DNA of 64,000 nucleotides from Cydia pomonella (taxonomy: Eukaryota; Arthropoda; Insecta; Lepidoptera; Tortricidae), in the NCBI RefSeq assembly GCF_033807575.1, contig NC_084704.1, positions 22,793,968 through 22,857,967 on the forward strand. The letters are read 5' to 3'. The position numbers and the translations under genes are program-made. Shown here one piece after another: positions 12,600-24,300 of the stretch. Below the pieces are notes generated by a model that was not told the DNA's origin, did no database searches, and was given only the letters and a program-made list of their open reading frames with translations. Each line of letters starts with the position of its first letter. Within the stretch, counting starts at the first letter, position 1.

Positions 12600-14345
12600 A
12601 AGTCAAAAGTCAGACGGAGCTCGTAAAGCAAGCTCCTGTTGATGAAATATTGCCCGCCATACAAGCCCCTCGAGCGTTGTGCGAGCCTCGTACACTGCGC
12701 GATTTAAACTGCGCTTTATTAACGAAAACTGAGATAATTGAAATTTATTTCAGACTCTTTAGTCCTGTTTCTTTGCAGTTAGTGTAACAATCGGTATAAC
12801 CTTTATTATAGGGACAATGAACGCGATAGGTGCTGGAGCTCGTTGAACTACTGAACTTTGCTTACCGTTGCCACACTGTTGGCATTACAGCCGTAATGGC
12901 ATTCATCGTAAGCTATCAATTATCATATGCATTTGGTGCAAATTTTACATATGACTCAAGCTTGCACATAAGGAATACGTAATAACAGGAAATGCATTAG
13001 CGATCACGATCAGTTATCAAAGCGTTTTGATCCTTAATTTTTAGTTTTTTTTTTCTGTGCACGGGAAGCAATCAGATAGAATTTCTAGCCTGCAATATGG
13101 CAGCACGGTAACGTGGCGCATTTTATATTTAGCTCGGACGAACATAAAGCTTCGTTTACAAATTTAATTGCATCGGCGATCGCCCGCCGCGGACGCAAAT
13201 AGACTCGCAACGCGCCCCTGAACCTACCCGAACTTTCTCCCGCCATCTCAGTGCGCGGACGACGAGAAAATATTTGTAAGTTTGTTTTTAAACGGGTTGT
13301 TAAGCTAAGAGTCGGCTGTATCGGACTGAGTGCATTTCAGCGTGAGTAATGCTCTCGCTGGTCGGTCGCAGCGAGATCGAGAGAGCCGTTTTAAAGGCCA
13401 GGCTACTTTCTTACTCTCGCGATTCGCATAGGCGGAATTTAATGGAAACGGCCGCAATAAAGCGTTATTAAACTGCTTATAAAATTTATAAATATCTGTT
13501 TATTGGTCTAGTAAACTTCAAACTGCATTCAAAGCTGACACATACATTATTATAACGATGGCCTGCCCCGTCTGGCGAACGCTGAACGCAGAACTTCCAA
13601 GAGTCATTTTGAGAATTAATGGCTAAATTATGCATAGTCCGGTCGGAATTGTCGCCGGTCCGCCGCTCGACTGCTTAATGAACTTAAGAGTCCTTATTCC
13701 TACAGACGAGCGTATTTTGTAAAATGCTTCCTTTTTCATTCAAGATTACGACGTAACTATTAGTATTTATTCAAAAACTGATAACGTACTTAAATAATCG
13801 TTTCCTAAACTAGGGGCTCCAACAGTTCAAATTTTCATTTTCTCTTTTAAACCTCTTTTTTAATGAGGTTTTTTGGGAGTCTTTTCCAAATTTTGCAGTG
13901 AGATGTGGCGTTTCGGTTCTCAATTTTGCTATAAACAAGAATCATTTGGTACATGAATGACTAGAATTTGATTCAACATATCTCGTACGAGGGGCTGGAA
14001 TGATTAACAATCGAAGATTCATTTGAAAAAACTGATAAAATACCTTCCGAGTTTTCTTCATTTTTTTGGCGAAAACAGGGTTTTAGTATATTTTATTTCC
14101 GCAAATTGTACGCATATTTTGCTTTAAAAATAATATTATAGCAAACTGTAACTTTATGTTAAACTATAAAAAAAAAATCGTAACTATGGGACCTACATTG
14201 CCGTAAATTTATATTTTTTTAAAACACGTATAAATCACGCAGCAGCGACGCCCCGCTCTCAGTCCGCGCGGAGCGCGCTTAGAGGACGGACCTGTGCTCG
14301 ATTGTCAGGCATTCGTTGCGATCGTAATCAGCTACGGAGTTCCGA
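12600..14345. other. intronic stretch with several GC-richer islands
   Basis: GC-rich patches stand out at about 12640-12720, 13130-13440, 13590-13690 and 14235-14345. They carry no long open frame, no inverted repeat and no transposon signature. The patch at 13560-13690 includes an octamer-like AAATTATGCAT. These could be enhancers or non-coding exons. A GTAAGT follows the first GC block on the plus strand at about 13276, but a splice site there is speculative. Confidence 0.3.
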
Positions 14346-14439
14346 GAAGTGCTATATACTGCGATTAGAAAATCTTAATAAAAGTTCATTTTTTACAGTA
14401 TACCTAACAGACTCGCTTATTGATGGATTTTCAGTGTTA

Positions 14440-14608
14440 CTTTTTTTTAAATACTAAGTCGGTGGCAAACAAGCATACGGCCCGCATATGTACGCCTGCA
14501 ACTCCAGAGGAGTTACATGCGCGTTGCCGACCCTAACCCCCTCCCGCCCCTCGTTGAGCTCTGGCAACCTTACTCACCGGCAGGAACACAACACTATGAG
14601 TAAGGTCT
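14440..14608 (-). mobile_element. SINE-like dispersed repeat (family A) inside the foldback
   Basis: On the minus strand it ends GCATACGG..CTTGTTTGCCACC and an A-rich tail. Copies of the same family occur at 25291, 53648 and 60938. AGTGTTA appears on both sides (14433-14439 and about 14612-14618), consistent with a target-site duplication in the foldback terminus. Relative to the others it lacks the segment around CTACGGAGACTGCTTACC. Confidence 0.7.
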
Positions 14609-14689
14609 AGTGTTATTTGGCTGCGATTTTCTGAAAAACGCATTTTCACTTGAAATTACGTTAGGGTTTGCATTATTATTTTTGACCCG

Positions 14690-16320
14690 GATGAAGTCCA
14701 AGTTCTCATGATGGAGTCAGGAGTTGGTCACCAGAACTTCTAATCTACTAATTATAATCCCATCGTGTTTGGGCTCAAAAGATTTGCCCTGACGAACACC
14801 ATCGATCTAGATGAGGTCCAGGGTCTCATGATGGAGTCAGGAGTTGGTCACTAGAACTCCTAATCTACTCATTATAATTCCATCGTGTTTGGGCTCAACA
14901 GAGTTGCCCTGATGAGCACCTTCAATCTAGATGAGGTCCAGGGTCTCATGATGGAGTCAGGAGCTGGTCACCAGAACTCCTAATCTACTCATCATAACTC
15001 CATCGTGTTTGGGTTCAATAGAGTTGCCCTGACGAGCACCATCAATCTAGATGAGGTCCAGGGTCTCATGATGGAGTCAGGAGCTGGTCACCAGAACTCC
15101 TAATCTACTCATCATAACTCCATCGTGTTTGGGCTCAATAGATTTGCCCTGATGAACACCATCGATCTAGATGAGGCCCAGGGTCTCATGATGGAGTCAG
15201 GAGTTGGTCACCAGAACTCCTAAACTACTCATCATAACCTCATCGTGTTCGGGCTCAATAGATTTGCCCTGACGAGCATCATCAATCTAGATAAAGTCCA
15301 GGGTCTCATGATGGAGTCAGGAGTTGGTCACTAGAACTCCTAATCTACTCATTATAATTCCAACGTGTTTGGGCTCAAAAGATTTGCCCTGATGAGCACC
15401 ATCGATCTAGATGAGGTCCAGGGTCTCATGATGGAGTCAGGAGTTGGTCACCAGAACTCCTACTCTACTCATCATAACTCCATCGTGTTTGGGCTCAATA
15501 GAGTTGCCCTGACGAGCACCTTCAATCTAGATGAGGTCCAGGGTCTCATGATGGAGTCAGGAGCTGGTCACCAGAACTCCTAATCTACTCATCATAACTC
15601 CATCGTGTTTGGGTTCAATAGAGTTGCCCTGACGAGCACCATCAATCTAGATGAGGTCCAGGGTCTCGTGATGGAGTCAGGAGCTGGTTACCAGAACTCC
15701 TAATCTACTCATCATAACTCCATCGTGTTTGGGCTCAATAGATTTGCCCTGATGAACACCATCGATCTAGATGAGGCCCAGGGTCTCATGATGGAGTCAG
15801 GAGTTGGTCACCAGAACTCCTAATCTACTCATCATAACTCCCATCGTGTATGGGCTCAATAGAGTTGCCCTGACGAGCATCATCAATCTAGATAAAGTCC
15901 AGGGTCTCATGATGGAGTCAGGAGTTGGTCACTAGAACTCCTAATCTACTCATTATAATTCCAACGTGTTTGGGCTCAAAAGATTTGCCCTGACGAGCAC
16001 CATCGATCTAGATGAGGTCCAGGGTCTCATGATGGAGTCAGGAGTTGGTCACCAGAACTCCTAATCTACTCATCATAACTCCCATCGTGTATGGGCTCAA
16101 TAGAGTTGCCCTGACGAGCACCATCAATCTAGATCAGGTCCAGGGTCTCATGATGGACTCAGGAGTTGATCACCAGAACTCCTAGTCTATTCATCATAAC
16201 TCCATCGTGTTTGGGCTCAAAAGATTTGCCCTGACGAGTACCATCGATCTAGATTAAGTCGAGGGTCTCATGATGGACTCAGTAGTTGGTCACCAGAACT
16301 CCTAATCTATTCATCATAAT
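14690..16320 (+). repeat. forward tandem array, 14 units of ~120 bp
   Basis: Unit anchors recur every 120-121 bp from about 14704 to 16270. Units differ at diagnostic sites (GAGCTGG/GAGTTGG, TTCAATC/ATCGATC, GATAAAGTCC). A block of five variant units recurs at a 600-bp offset, for example 14941-15060 equals 15541-15660. That indicates a higher-order repeat of about 600 bp. Confidence 0.9.
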
Positions 16321-16372
16321 GGTAATTTGATGGTGCTTGTCGGAGTAAATCTATTGAGCCCAAACACGATAG

Positions 16373-18120
16373 AGTTATGATAAATAGATTACGAGTTCTG
16401 GTGACCAACTCCTGACTCCATCATGAGACCCTGGACTTCATCTAGATCGATGGTACTCGTCAGGGCAAATCTTTTGAGCCCAAACACGATGGAATTATAA
16501 TGAGTAGATTAGGAGTTCTAGTGACCAACTCCTGACTCCATCATGAGACCCTGAACATCATCTAGATTGATGGTGCTCGTGAGGGCAAATCTATTGAGCC
16601 CAAACACGATGGAGTTATGATGAGTAGATTAGGAATTATGGTGACCAACTCCTGACTCCATCATGAGACCCTGAACATCATCTAGATTGATGGTGCTCGT
16701 GAGGGCAAATCTATTGAGCCCAAACACGATGGAGTTATGATGAGTAGATTAGGAATTATGGTGACCAACTCCTGCTCCATCATGAGACCCTGGACTTCAT
16801 CTAGATCGATGGTACTCGTCAGGGCAAATCTTTTGAGCCCAAACACTATGGACTTATAATGAGTAGATTAGGAGTTCTGGTGACCAACTCCTGACTCCAT
16901 CATGAGACCCTGGACTTCATCTAGATCGATGGTACTCGTCAGGGCAAATCTTTTGAGCCCAAACACGATGGAATTATAATGAGTAGATTAGGAGTTCTAG
17001 TGACCAAATCCTGACTCCATCATGAGACCCTGAACATCATCTAGATTGATGGTGCTCGTGAGGGCAAATCTATTGAGCCCAAACACGATGGAGTTATGAT
17101 GAGTAGATTAGGAATTATGGTGACCAACTCCTGACTCCATCATGAGACCCTGGACTTCATCTAGATCGATGGTACTCGTCAGGGTAAATCTTTTGAGCCC
17201 AAACACGATGGAATTATAATGAGTAGATTAGGAGTTCTGGTGAACAACTCCTGACTCCATCATGAGACCCTGGACTTCATTTAGATCGATGGTACTCGTC
17301 AGGGCAACTCTATTGAACCCAAACACGATGGAGTTATGATGAGTAGATTAGGAGTTCTGGTGACCAGCTCCTGACTCCATCATGAGACCCTGGACTTCAT
17401 CTAGATCGATGGTACTCGTCAGGGCAAATCTTTTGAGCCCAAACACGATGGAATTATAATGAGTAGATTAGGAGTTCTAGTGACCAAATCCTGACTCCAT
17501 CATGAGACCCTGAACATCATCTAGATTGATGGTGCTCGTGAGGGCAAATCTATTGAGCCCAAACACGATGGAGTTATGATGAGTAGATTAGGAATTATGG
17601 TGACCAACTCCTGACTCCATCATGAGACCCTGGACTTCATCTAGATCGATGGTACTCGTCAGGGTAAATCTTTTGAGCCCAAACACGATGGAATTATAAT
17701 GAGTAGATTAGGAGTTCTGGTGAACAACTCCTGACTCCATCATGAGACCCTGGACTTCATTTAGATCGATGGTACTCGTCAGGGCAAATCTATTGAGCTC
17801 GAATACGATGGAATTATAATGAGTAGATTAGGAGTTCTAGTGACCTACTCCTGACTCCATCATGAGACCCTGGACTTCATCTAGATTGATGGTGCTCATC
17901 AGGGTAAATCTATTGAGCCCAAACTCGATGGAGTTATGATGAGTAGATTAGGAGTTCTGGGGAGTTCTGGTGACCAACTCCTGACTCCGTCATGAGACCC
18001 TGGACCTCATCTAGATCGATGGTGTTCGTCAGGGCAAATCTTTTGAGCCCAAGCACGATGGAATTATAATGAGTAGATTAGGAGTTCTGGTGACCAACTC
18101 CTGACTCCATCATAAGAACC
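16373..18120 (-). repeat. reverse tandem array, 15 units of ~120 bp
   Basis: The reverse complement of the same unit recurs every ~120 bp. Positions 16888-17307 match 17368-17787 without a difference I can find (420 bp, offset 480 bp). That makes a four-unit higher-order repeat, and its period differs from that of the forward arm. A 12-bp internal duplication, GGAGTTCTGGGGAGTTCTGG, sits at about 17951-17970. Confidence 0.9.
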
Positions 18121-18195
18121 TGGATGGACTTCATTCGGGTCAAAAATAATAATACAAACCCTAACGTGATTTCAAATAACACTGAAACTCTATAG

Positions 18196-18627
18196 CACTA
18201 ATGTGCGCAAACGATTGGCATCTTGACTACGCAGCATGGGTGCGTAGCCACCATGCCAATCGATACGACAACGAAACACTATCTGTCTCTCTCGTACTAA
18301 TATGCACAAACGATTGGCATCTTGGCTGGGCAGCATGGGTGCGTAGCCAACATGCCAAACGTTTACGATACGACAAGGAAACACTATCTGTCTCTCTATC
18401 GCACTAATATGCGCAATCGATTGGCGTCTTGGCTAGGTATCATGGGTGCGTAGCCAACATGCCAATCGTTTACGATACGACAACGAAGCACTACTCTCTC
18501 TCTATTGCACTGATATACGCAAACGATTGGTATTTTGGCTAGGCACTAAGCAAGTGTGTGGCCAACATGCCAATCGTTTACGATACGACAACGAAACACT
18601 ATCTGTCTCTCTATCGCACTAATATAC
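18196..18627. repeat. tandem array of four hairpin units (~100-110 bp)
   Basis: Units start near 18197, 18296, 18403 and 18507 with ACTAATATGCGCAAACGATT or a variant. Each includes CAAACGATTGGCAT, then GGGTGCGTAGCCA, then ATGCCAATCGTTT, so each folds on itself (ATTGGCAT against ATGCCAAT; TGGCTA against TAGCCA). Units are joined by CACTATCTGTCTCTC. The array begins about 10 bp after the giant palindrome. Confidence 0.85.
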
Positions 18628-19981
18628 TTTATTTATACCTGCAGTCATTTAGTAACTTCTTCATTTTCCATTGGTGTGAAAGAGACAGAATAAAGAGCAA
18701 GGGTTATAGTACACTCTGTAGTCTGTACACTTAGTAGTAGTGTACATAAAAAAAAAACTATTGTGCATATACAATAAAATTAATGTTGCTTGAAATTATA
18801 TTGAAAACTATCAAGATTATTCTAGTCTGCATTGAAACGCGCGTCGCGTTGCCGGCGCTCGCGTACCGAGCGCCAACGCCATCTATCGAGCGTTATTTCG
18901 TGAAATCGGAGAACGCTCCAAGGATTAAGGGCTCTTAACTGAATCGCCAGCCAAGTACGTACGTGGCCAGACGATAAAATACAATCCAATAATATCTTTA
19001 TTGGGGACCAGTGGAAACCGACCGATGCCTATATGTATTAACACAAATTGAAACGAATAAAAACTCGATAATAATCGTGTACCTTAGATTGCATTTAAAA
19101 ACGCACATGCGAATACATTTTAACGTCGAACGTGATCAGTCTTTAAACGACATGTTTTGGGAGGCACATTGTTTGCGATTGATCATTTGAGTCATTTGAC
19201 GAACGCGCAAAAGCAGACATCGCGTGAAAATGCACCGAGGGGAGCGTCGTGCGGCTGTATGCGGCGAGGGGCCTGCATGCCCACCGCGTAACCGTGCACA
19301 ATGCACACGTAAATACATCTTCGGCCAACTCCACTATGCATAATCACACAGATTTGCAAGTAAAATGACGCGACACGGCACTTTTTAAGCTTTGCAAATG
19401 TAAAAACACTGCATTGTCTCGGCGAGCGAATGTGGTCGACGCCGCGACGACGGGTCCCTTATTGTGGTCCAAAAAATTAATACAAGGTCGCTTTACAATG
19501 ACTACGTGACAAGACAGTTTATTAGTAGGGTTTAAGTGAACGTGTAGTGTAGAGGGTACAGATGAATATTCGGGTGCAATTTATGCAGACATGCGCCGTT
19601 GCACCGATCACGCCCTAAAAACGTAGCTAACGAGCCATGGCAAGTTGCCGACGACCACCGCCATGGGAAAGGAAGCCGCCGACTCAGACCCAACCACACT
19701 CCAAACAATCAAGGACATGAACCAACCATTTGAAATATAACTAGAATACCAGACATCATCGCATCCGTTGCAAATGAGATATCCTTAAAAATAAGATGCG
19801 GAATTAGTTTGCCGCAAAACACCACACACACGCACCAAAACTTATAATATAGATTTTAAATCGTACTTGCATTGCGAAATCGGTACTGAAATATTCGCGC
19901 CAAGCAATTTTGCACGTCGTCCTCAAGCTTTGTTGAAAAGATAAACGTCGAATAGATGGGATCTAAAACAAATAAAACTAA
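18628..19981. other. non-coding stretch with GC-richer patches
   Basis: No supported gene. A CpG-rich run at 18838-18900 contains GCGCCAACGCCATCTATCGA, similar to strings common in lepidopteran dispersed repeats. GC-rich sequence at 19240-19480 and 19610-19690 could not be assigned. Confidence 0.4.
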
Positions 19982-20791
19982 GGGTCTCCCCAAACTAGTC
20001 GACGCCGTTTCGGCAAATCGCGTACGGAAAAAGCTTTATGTCAACGCAATAAGAGCGAATAAGTCGTAAATCGGCTCGGCCCACGCGAAACGACGTCTTT
20101 CGACGGGAAAACGGCGTTTTGCCGTAAAGCTGTTCGCATTCGTACGACGCTGTTTGCAGCCTACCGCACACGTTCGCATTCATAAATCTCCTTATACCGC
20201 CGTACGGTGCCGGAAAGAGTTGAACGGCTCCGGTCACGGCCGAGTACCTACGATAAGGACCGGTCAGAGCTGGCGGAAGCCGTTCAGCGTCTTCGACGGC
20301 CGAACATAGCTGACGACGGCCGAACAGAGCCGATGACGGTAAAAATGCTGGTAAGCCTTTTTTTCCATGCCCGTCTACGTAAAATATCCATCATCACAGG
20401 TTATTATATAATATGTAACAATTACCAAGGAAAATAATCTTACAGGTCTGTTCAATTTCAAACTCAGGTTGTTACTAACAACCAGTTTCCAAAAATGAGA
20501 TTTACGATTGCCGATCACCCGCTGTCCTACATCTGTTCATCGGACTCAACGGCTGTACGTGTGCTTTCTGACGTCTCGACGGCAGGACGGAGCACGGGAG
20601 AGCCGACCGTCGCTTTACAACTGTTGCGATAGCAAGTCGCAGGCGATCGGGCGTCTCTACGGCCGCAAGGAGGATGAGACTGCTAAACGCAGGTGTCCAA
20701 CCGCGGAGACGGTCGATCGGCTAAATGCGAATAGTGTGGTGTAAAACACTCGGCGAAAGCCGACTCCGCGTCGACTGGTTTGGGGAGACCC
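19982..20791. mobile_element. 810-bp non-autonomous PIF/Harbinger-like DNA transposon
   Basis: The ends are inverted repeats: GGGTCTCCCCAAACTAGTCG on the left, and on the right the reverse complement reads GGGTCTCCCCAAACCAGTCG. Both continue ACGC, with one mismatch in about 24 bp. Both ends are flanked by TAA (19979-19981 and 20792-20794), a 3-bp duplication typical of the PIF/Harbinger superfamily. The interior is CpG rich with short GACGGCCGAACAGAGC-like repeats and no transposase, so it depends on a helper. Superfamily is inferred from duplication length and terminal GGG. Confidence 0.85.
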
Positions 20792-20794
20792 TAA

Positions 20795-21223
20795 GACGGG
20801 GCTAGTCATACGTAGTAAGGGCATGAGTAGGTAAGTAAGCAATCAACAGATTCATAAGAGGTTACTTTCATTAATGTGTCAAAAGTAATCCCGTAATATA
20901 ATTGGAACTGATAAAGTTATGATTGTTAATTGTATGTAACCGTTTTTAGTTAGAATTAGTTAGTACGCACTTGAGAGGCAAATGATGGTGGATGAATGGA
21001 GTACCTTTACAGGTGATAGAAATAACATTAACACTGACGTAATCTTTCCAAGTTCCCAGACTTTACTTAAGAAGTTAAATGAACGGACTTCAGTTATGAT
21101 ACCCTTTAGAGGCCTCCCCTAGTTACATGTCGGCCTAGTCGCGCTTCACCGCCGGCCGCCGGCTGACTCAGTCGGAATCGCGCCTCGGTCTTAAGGAGAG
21201 GCTACGTTATGTATCATAACATT
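20795..21223. other. non-coding stretch
   Basis: Nothing recognised. A GC-rich patch lies at 21128-21200 (CACCGCCGGCCGCCGGCTGA). Confidence 0.45.
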
Positions 21224-21314
21224 TTTTACAGTACATATGGTACTACTTTCCCGCACGGAATGAGCACTTTCCGTGCATATGTAAAAACTTTAAAGAGTAA
21301 TATGTACTGTAAAA
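21224..21314. repeat. 91-bp nested hairpin
   Basis: Outer arms TTTTACAGTACATAT (21224-21238) and ATATGTACTGTAAAA (21300-21314) are perfect complements. An inner stem GCACGGAA...TTCCGTGC (21252-21275) lies within. Probably a small MITE. Confidence 0.65.
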
Positions 21315-24300
21315 CGATGTACGATACACGTGCGAATTTTCTATTTTCTGCACTTGTATCATAAATAACTATTTCGATTTGATCTCCATCCGTCGCATAG
21401 AAATACGAAAATATTAGCTTTTTACATTTTTTTAATTGGCTGTTGGTCGATTTCATTTGCGCCTTTGTGGGCGCATTGGAATCGTACATAAAAAAAATTA
21501 CGCGCCAGCAATTTTCCGTATTTGTCATAAAATTGGAATAGGTTTGCATGTTTTCATTAGTTTATATATCGAAAATGTCATTTTCAAGCATTGAAAATGA
21601 ATGACACATAAAATGGACGCTGCCAGTAATACTAATAGAGGCAAGAGCCGAGAACGATAGCCTTTTACCATCAAAATCGGGTGAAAAATAATTGACTGCA
21701 TATGAAACGTTATGGAAAATCAGAAAAACGGCCAGTCTTTCTTGGAAAAAGGTGGTGGTAGCTTACTTCAATGAACTGGCGAATAAGTGCCTACAAGCCC
21801 AGCACGCTTTGGTGCAAGTATTCGATATAAAATCTGTAAGGCTCCATTTTGGAAATTGCACTTTTACTGTTTTGACAAAAAAAACTAAATTATAAGTTTT
21901 GTTTTTTCCTCTCAAGTGTGTTGAAAAACGTCGTATGAAACGCGTGTGCATTGATCATTACCCACATTGGCTTTCTTATTGCGCGCTCGCTTACAGCTCG
22001 CGCGCACAATATAGCACAATGTATCAGTATTTATTTGTAAGAGGTAAGTTGAAACGCTGATTCCTAATATTGTTTCAATTCCGAGATATCATCAAAAGCG
22101 TTCAGCAGGAAGTTGATAAGCATGAAACTCGATATAAATAGCAGTTTTTAAATACTAGAACTTAACATACGTCGTTAATACTTAATAAACTTTAAGATCA
22201 GACGTCTGTAGCAGTTTCTTAAACCGTAATGAAAGGGATGAAATTAAGTAAAACTTTATGTGAAAAGATTCTTTCATTTAGCAAAAGGAAAGCTTTGAAT
22301 GAGTTTAATTAAGACTTAAGAGTGGAATACAAGTGTAAGATAGCGTTGTATTATAATTGGGAGAAACTTAAATTAACTGAAGTGCAATAAAGACAGCCCG
22401 TAGCACCAGTATGTGAGGCATCATTTTGAATTAATAGCAGATAGCAGTATAGTAAATAACATTACCTACATGTAAAATGGATATCGATTTGCATTTGCGT
22501 GAAATGCAGCAAAACAATTATTCCTATGGACGTAGGCGGTGTTATTGATGTGGATATGATACTAATTTGTTAATTCGTCGCATTTAACCTATACACACAT
22601 CACACACACAAAAGCACGATGACATAAGTGTTTTCACATCTCCAAGTTAATTATATGTATCTCGGTAGGTATAAACGGATTGTTATCATTTAACACATTC
22701 GCCTTAATGGAACATAATACCTCCTTGTGCCGTGGGCTCGTCTCAAGGTCGATTCGAACGTGATCTGACAGCTTTTTGTCTTTGAAAAACGAATCGCCTA
22801 ACAGCTTCCTGCAATAATCATTATTATACGTATATAACATAAAGTTTATTTTTCTTTTTAATTCATTGTGAAGAAACTCATAAAGATGCTACGACTGATA
22901 CTCGTATTTACGAGACACGCCCTCCTATTACGCGTAGACGTTTTTCTACTTAATTGATGGTTTTAGAAATGGATTGCACGTTTTCCTAATTTTGTTATAC
23001 ACAGTAAAACGTAATAAGTTTACTATATTGTGTAGTAGTAAAGATTACTAAAGAGTAATTATGTAGACAACTGGAATCAGTAGACAAATATCTGATGACT
23101 AAAAGGCACTGTCAATTAATTTGGATTCAGTTGTTAAAACAATCAAGATCGTTTAGCGTAGGCAGAAACAATATTTTGATGATTTAAATTTTCGCAGACT
23201 ACCATTGAGCACGCATCGGGTTACAGTATGATTGGTGTCTGCGTGCATTTTAAAGTTACCTATTGACATTGGAGACATCCTGTGGCGGTCATTAGCAGGC
23301 GAATAAAGCTGTTTTGCAGGTTCTTTTGTAAATTCATACAGGATCGCCTAATGTGTCTGAGTACACACAGCGTAAGGCGCGGCAGCGAGCGTGGAATGCA
23401 AATAGCCTTATTTTCAAATTGTAATTTCTTTCGCTACCTTTTTAGAAAATAATACAGCGGAGAACTTTTATTAAAAACGAAATTATACGTTTCTTTTCAT
23501 ATGGAGCGCTATTCTACAGTGACTTAACGTTGCAAGTACTGCGATAAAACGAAATTTAGAAAAATATTATCATAATGCGACTAGCTAGTCAGAACTTAAT
23601 GCAATTTACCTAATAAATAATTAATGCCGCATCAGAGATAACTGAACGTCAGCTCGTTTAAACTGGCTTATTACCTATTATCGTTTAATAATATTACGTG
23701 GAACAGGTTTACATTCGATTTAAAAAACTTGTTTTTAAATATTCCTGTTCTTAACAATACACGTTTTACCGCTTTCGTATTCGGACACAACGGATTGTTG
23801 TTTTTTTTTTTATTGCTCGTTTTACAATGAGGCGGTTAAAAATGTCAAGTATTTTTTTAATTACGCAAACATAACTCTTTGGATAAATACGAGTATTGCG
23901 ATACGTTTCGTTCACGATAATTAGGTATATTAATTCAATGTAGGAGTAAGGATTAATGAAGCTTTACGGACCATATGAAGTGAAATCCTTGAGGTTATTT
24001 TTCGAGGCATCTTTATAGGTCAAGTTAACGAGTGAATAAATTCGGACGTCACGTCGCCCACGGTTCAATCAAGACTTGTATCTGTAAAATACCTAATCTA
24101 CGACACCTACGCTATGTAACGTTAGCGCATATTGTTTAGAATAAGAGGCCAATTCAAACATGTGACATCAAAATGATATCTAAATGATGGCAGTGGCTTC
24201 GCGGGTATATTTCGCTCGTACTGGTGCGTACATGTATTGGGGTGCGCGAGACACATGGGCAACTGACATTATTTAGATAGTAATAAATATTATTATACCT

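Larger units (their letters stand above)
14429..18187. repeat. giant foldback: two opposed arrays of a ~120-bp repeat
   Basis: The ends match as TTTCAGTGTTA (14429-14439) and its reverse complement (18177-18187), followed inward on each side by GTTAGGGTTTG and TATTTTTGACCC. Inside, 14 direct ~120-bp units with the anchor CTCATGATGGAGTCAGG run to 16320. After a ~50-nt apex loop (16321-16372), 15 units run in the opposite orientation. Arms are about 1.7 and 1.8 kb, excluding an insertion at 14440-14608. Each unit carries one TAA in its most open frame, so the array is not coding. It may be a foldback-type transposon with expanded internal repeats or an inverted satellite. Boundaries and counts were read by eye. 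Confidence 0.93.

Noticed and set aside
13270..13285. Plus-strand splice donor of a non-coding exon (GTAAGT after a GC-rich block)
   Set aside because: A single GTAAGT is expected often by chance and no partner acceptor or transcript evidence is visible.
15365..15583. 72-codon open frame in the 120-bp repeat array with 40-residue periodicity
   Set aside because: The 120-bp unit is a multiple of three, so any frame repeats. Nearly every other unit has a TAA at the same place, and only one unit with TAC runs on. About one stop per 40 codons is what chance gives.
14700..18120. CRISPR-like repeat array
   Set aside because: Units are contiguous ~120-bp repeats without unique spacers, in a eukaryotic genome.
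20207..20744. Several 60-80-codon frames
   Set aside because: They lie inside the non-autonomous Harbinger-like element and arise from its GC-rich internal repeats.
21226..21549. 107-codon minus-strand frame as a gene
   Set aside because: Its end overlaps a hairpin element. No recognised domain, no upstream promoter-like block and no splice signals.
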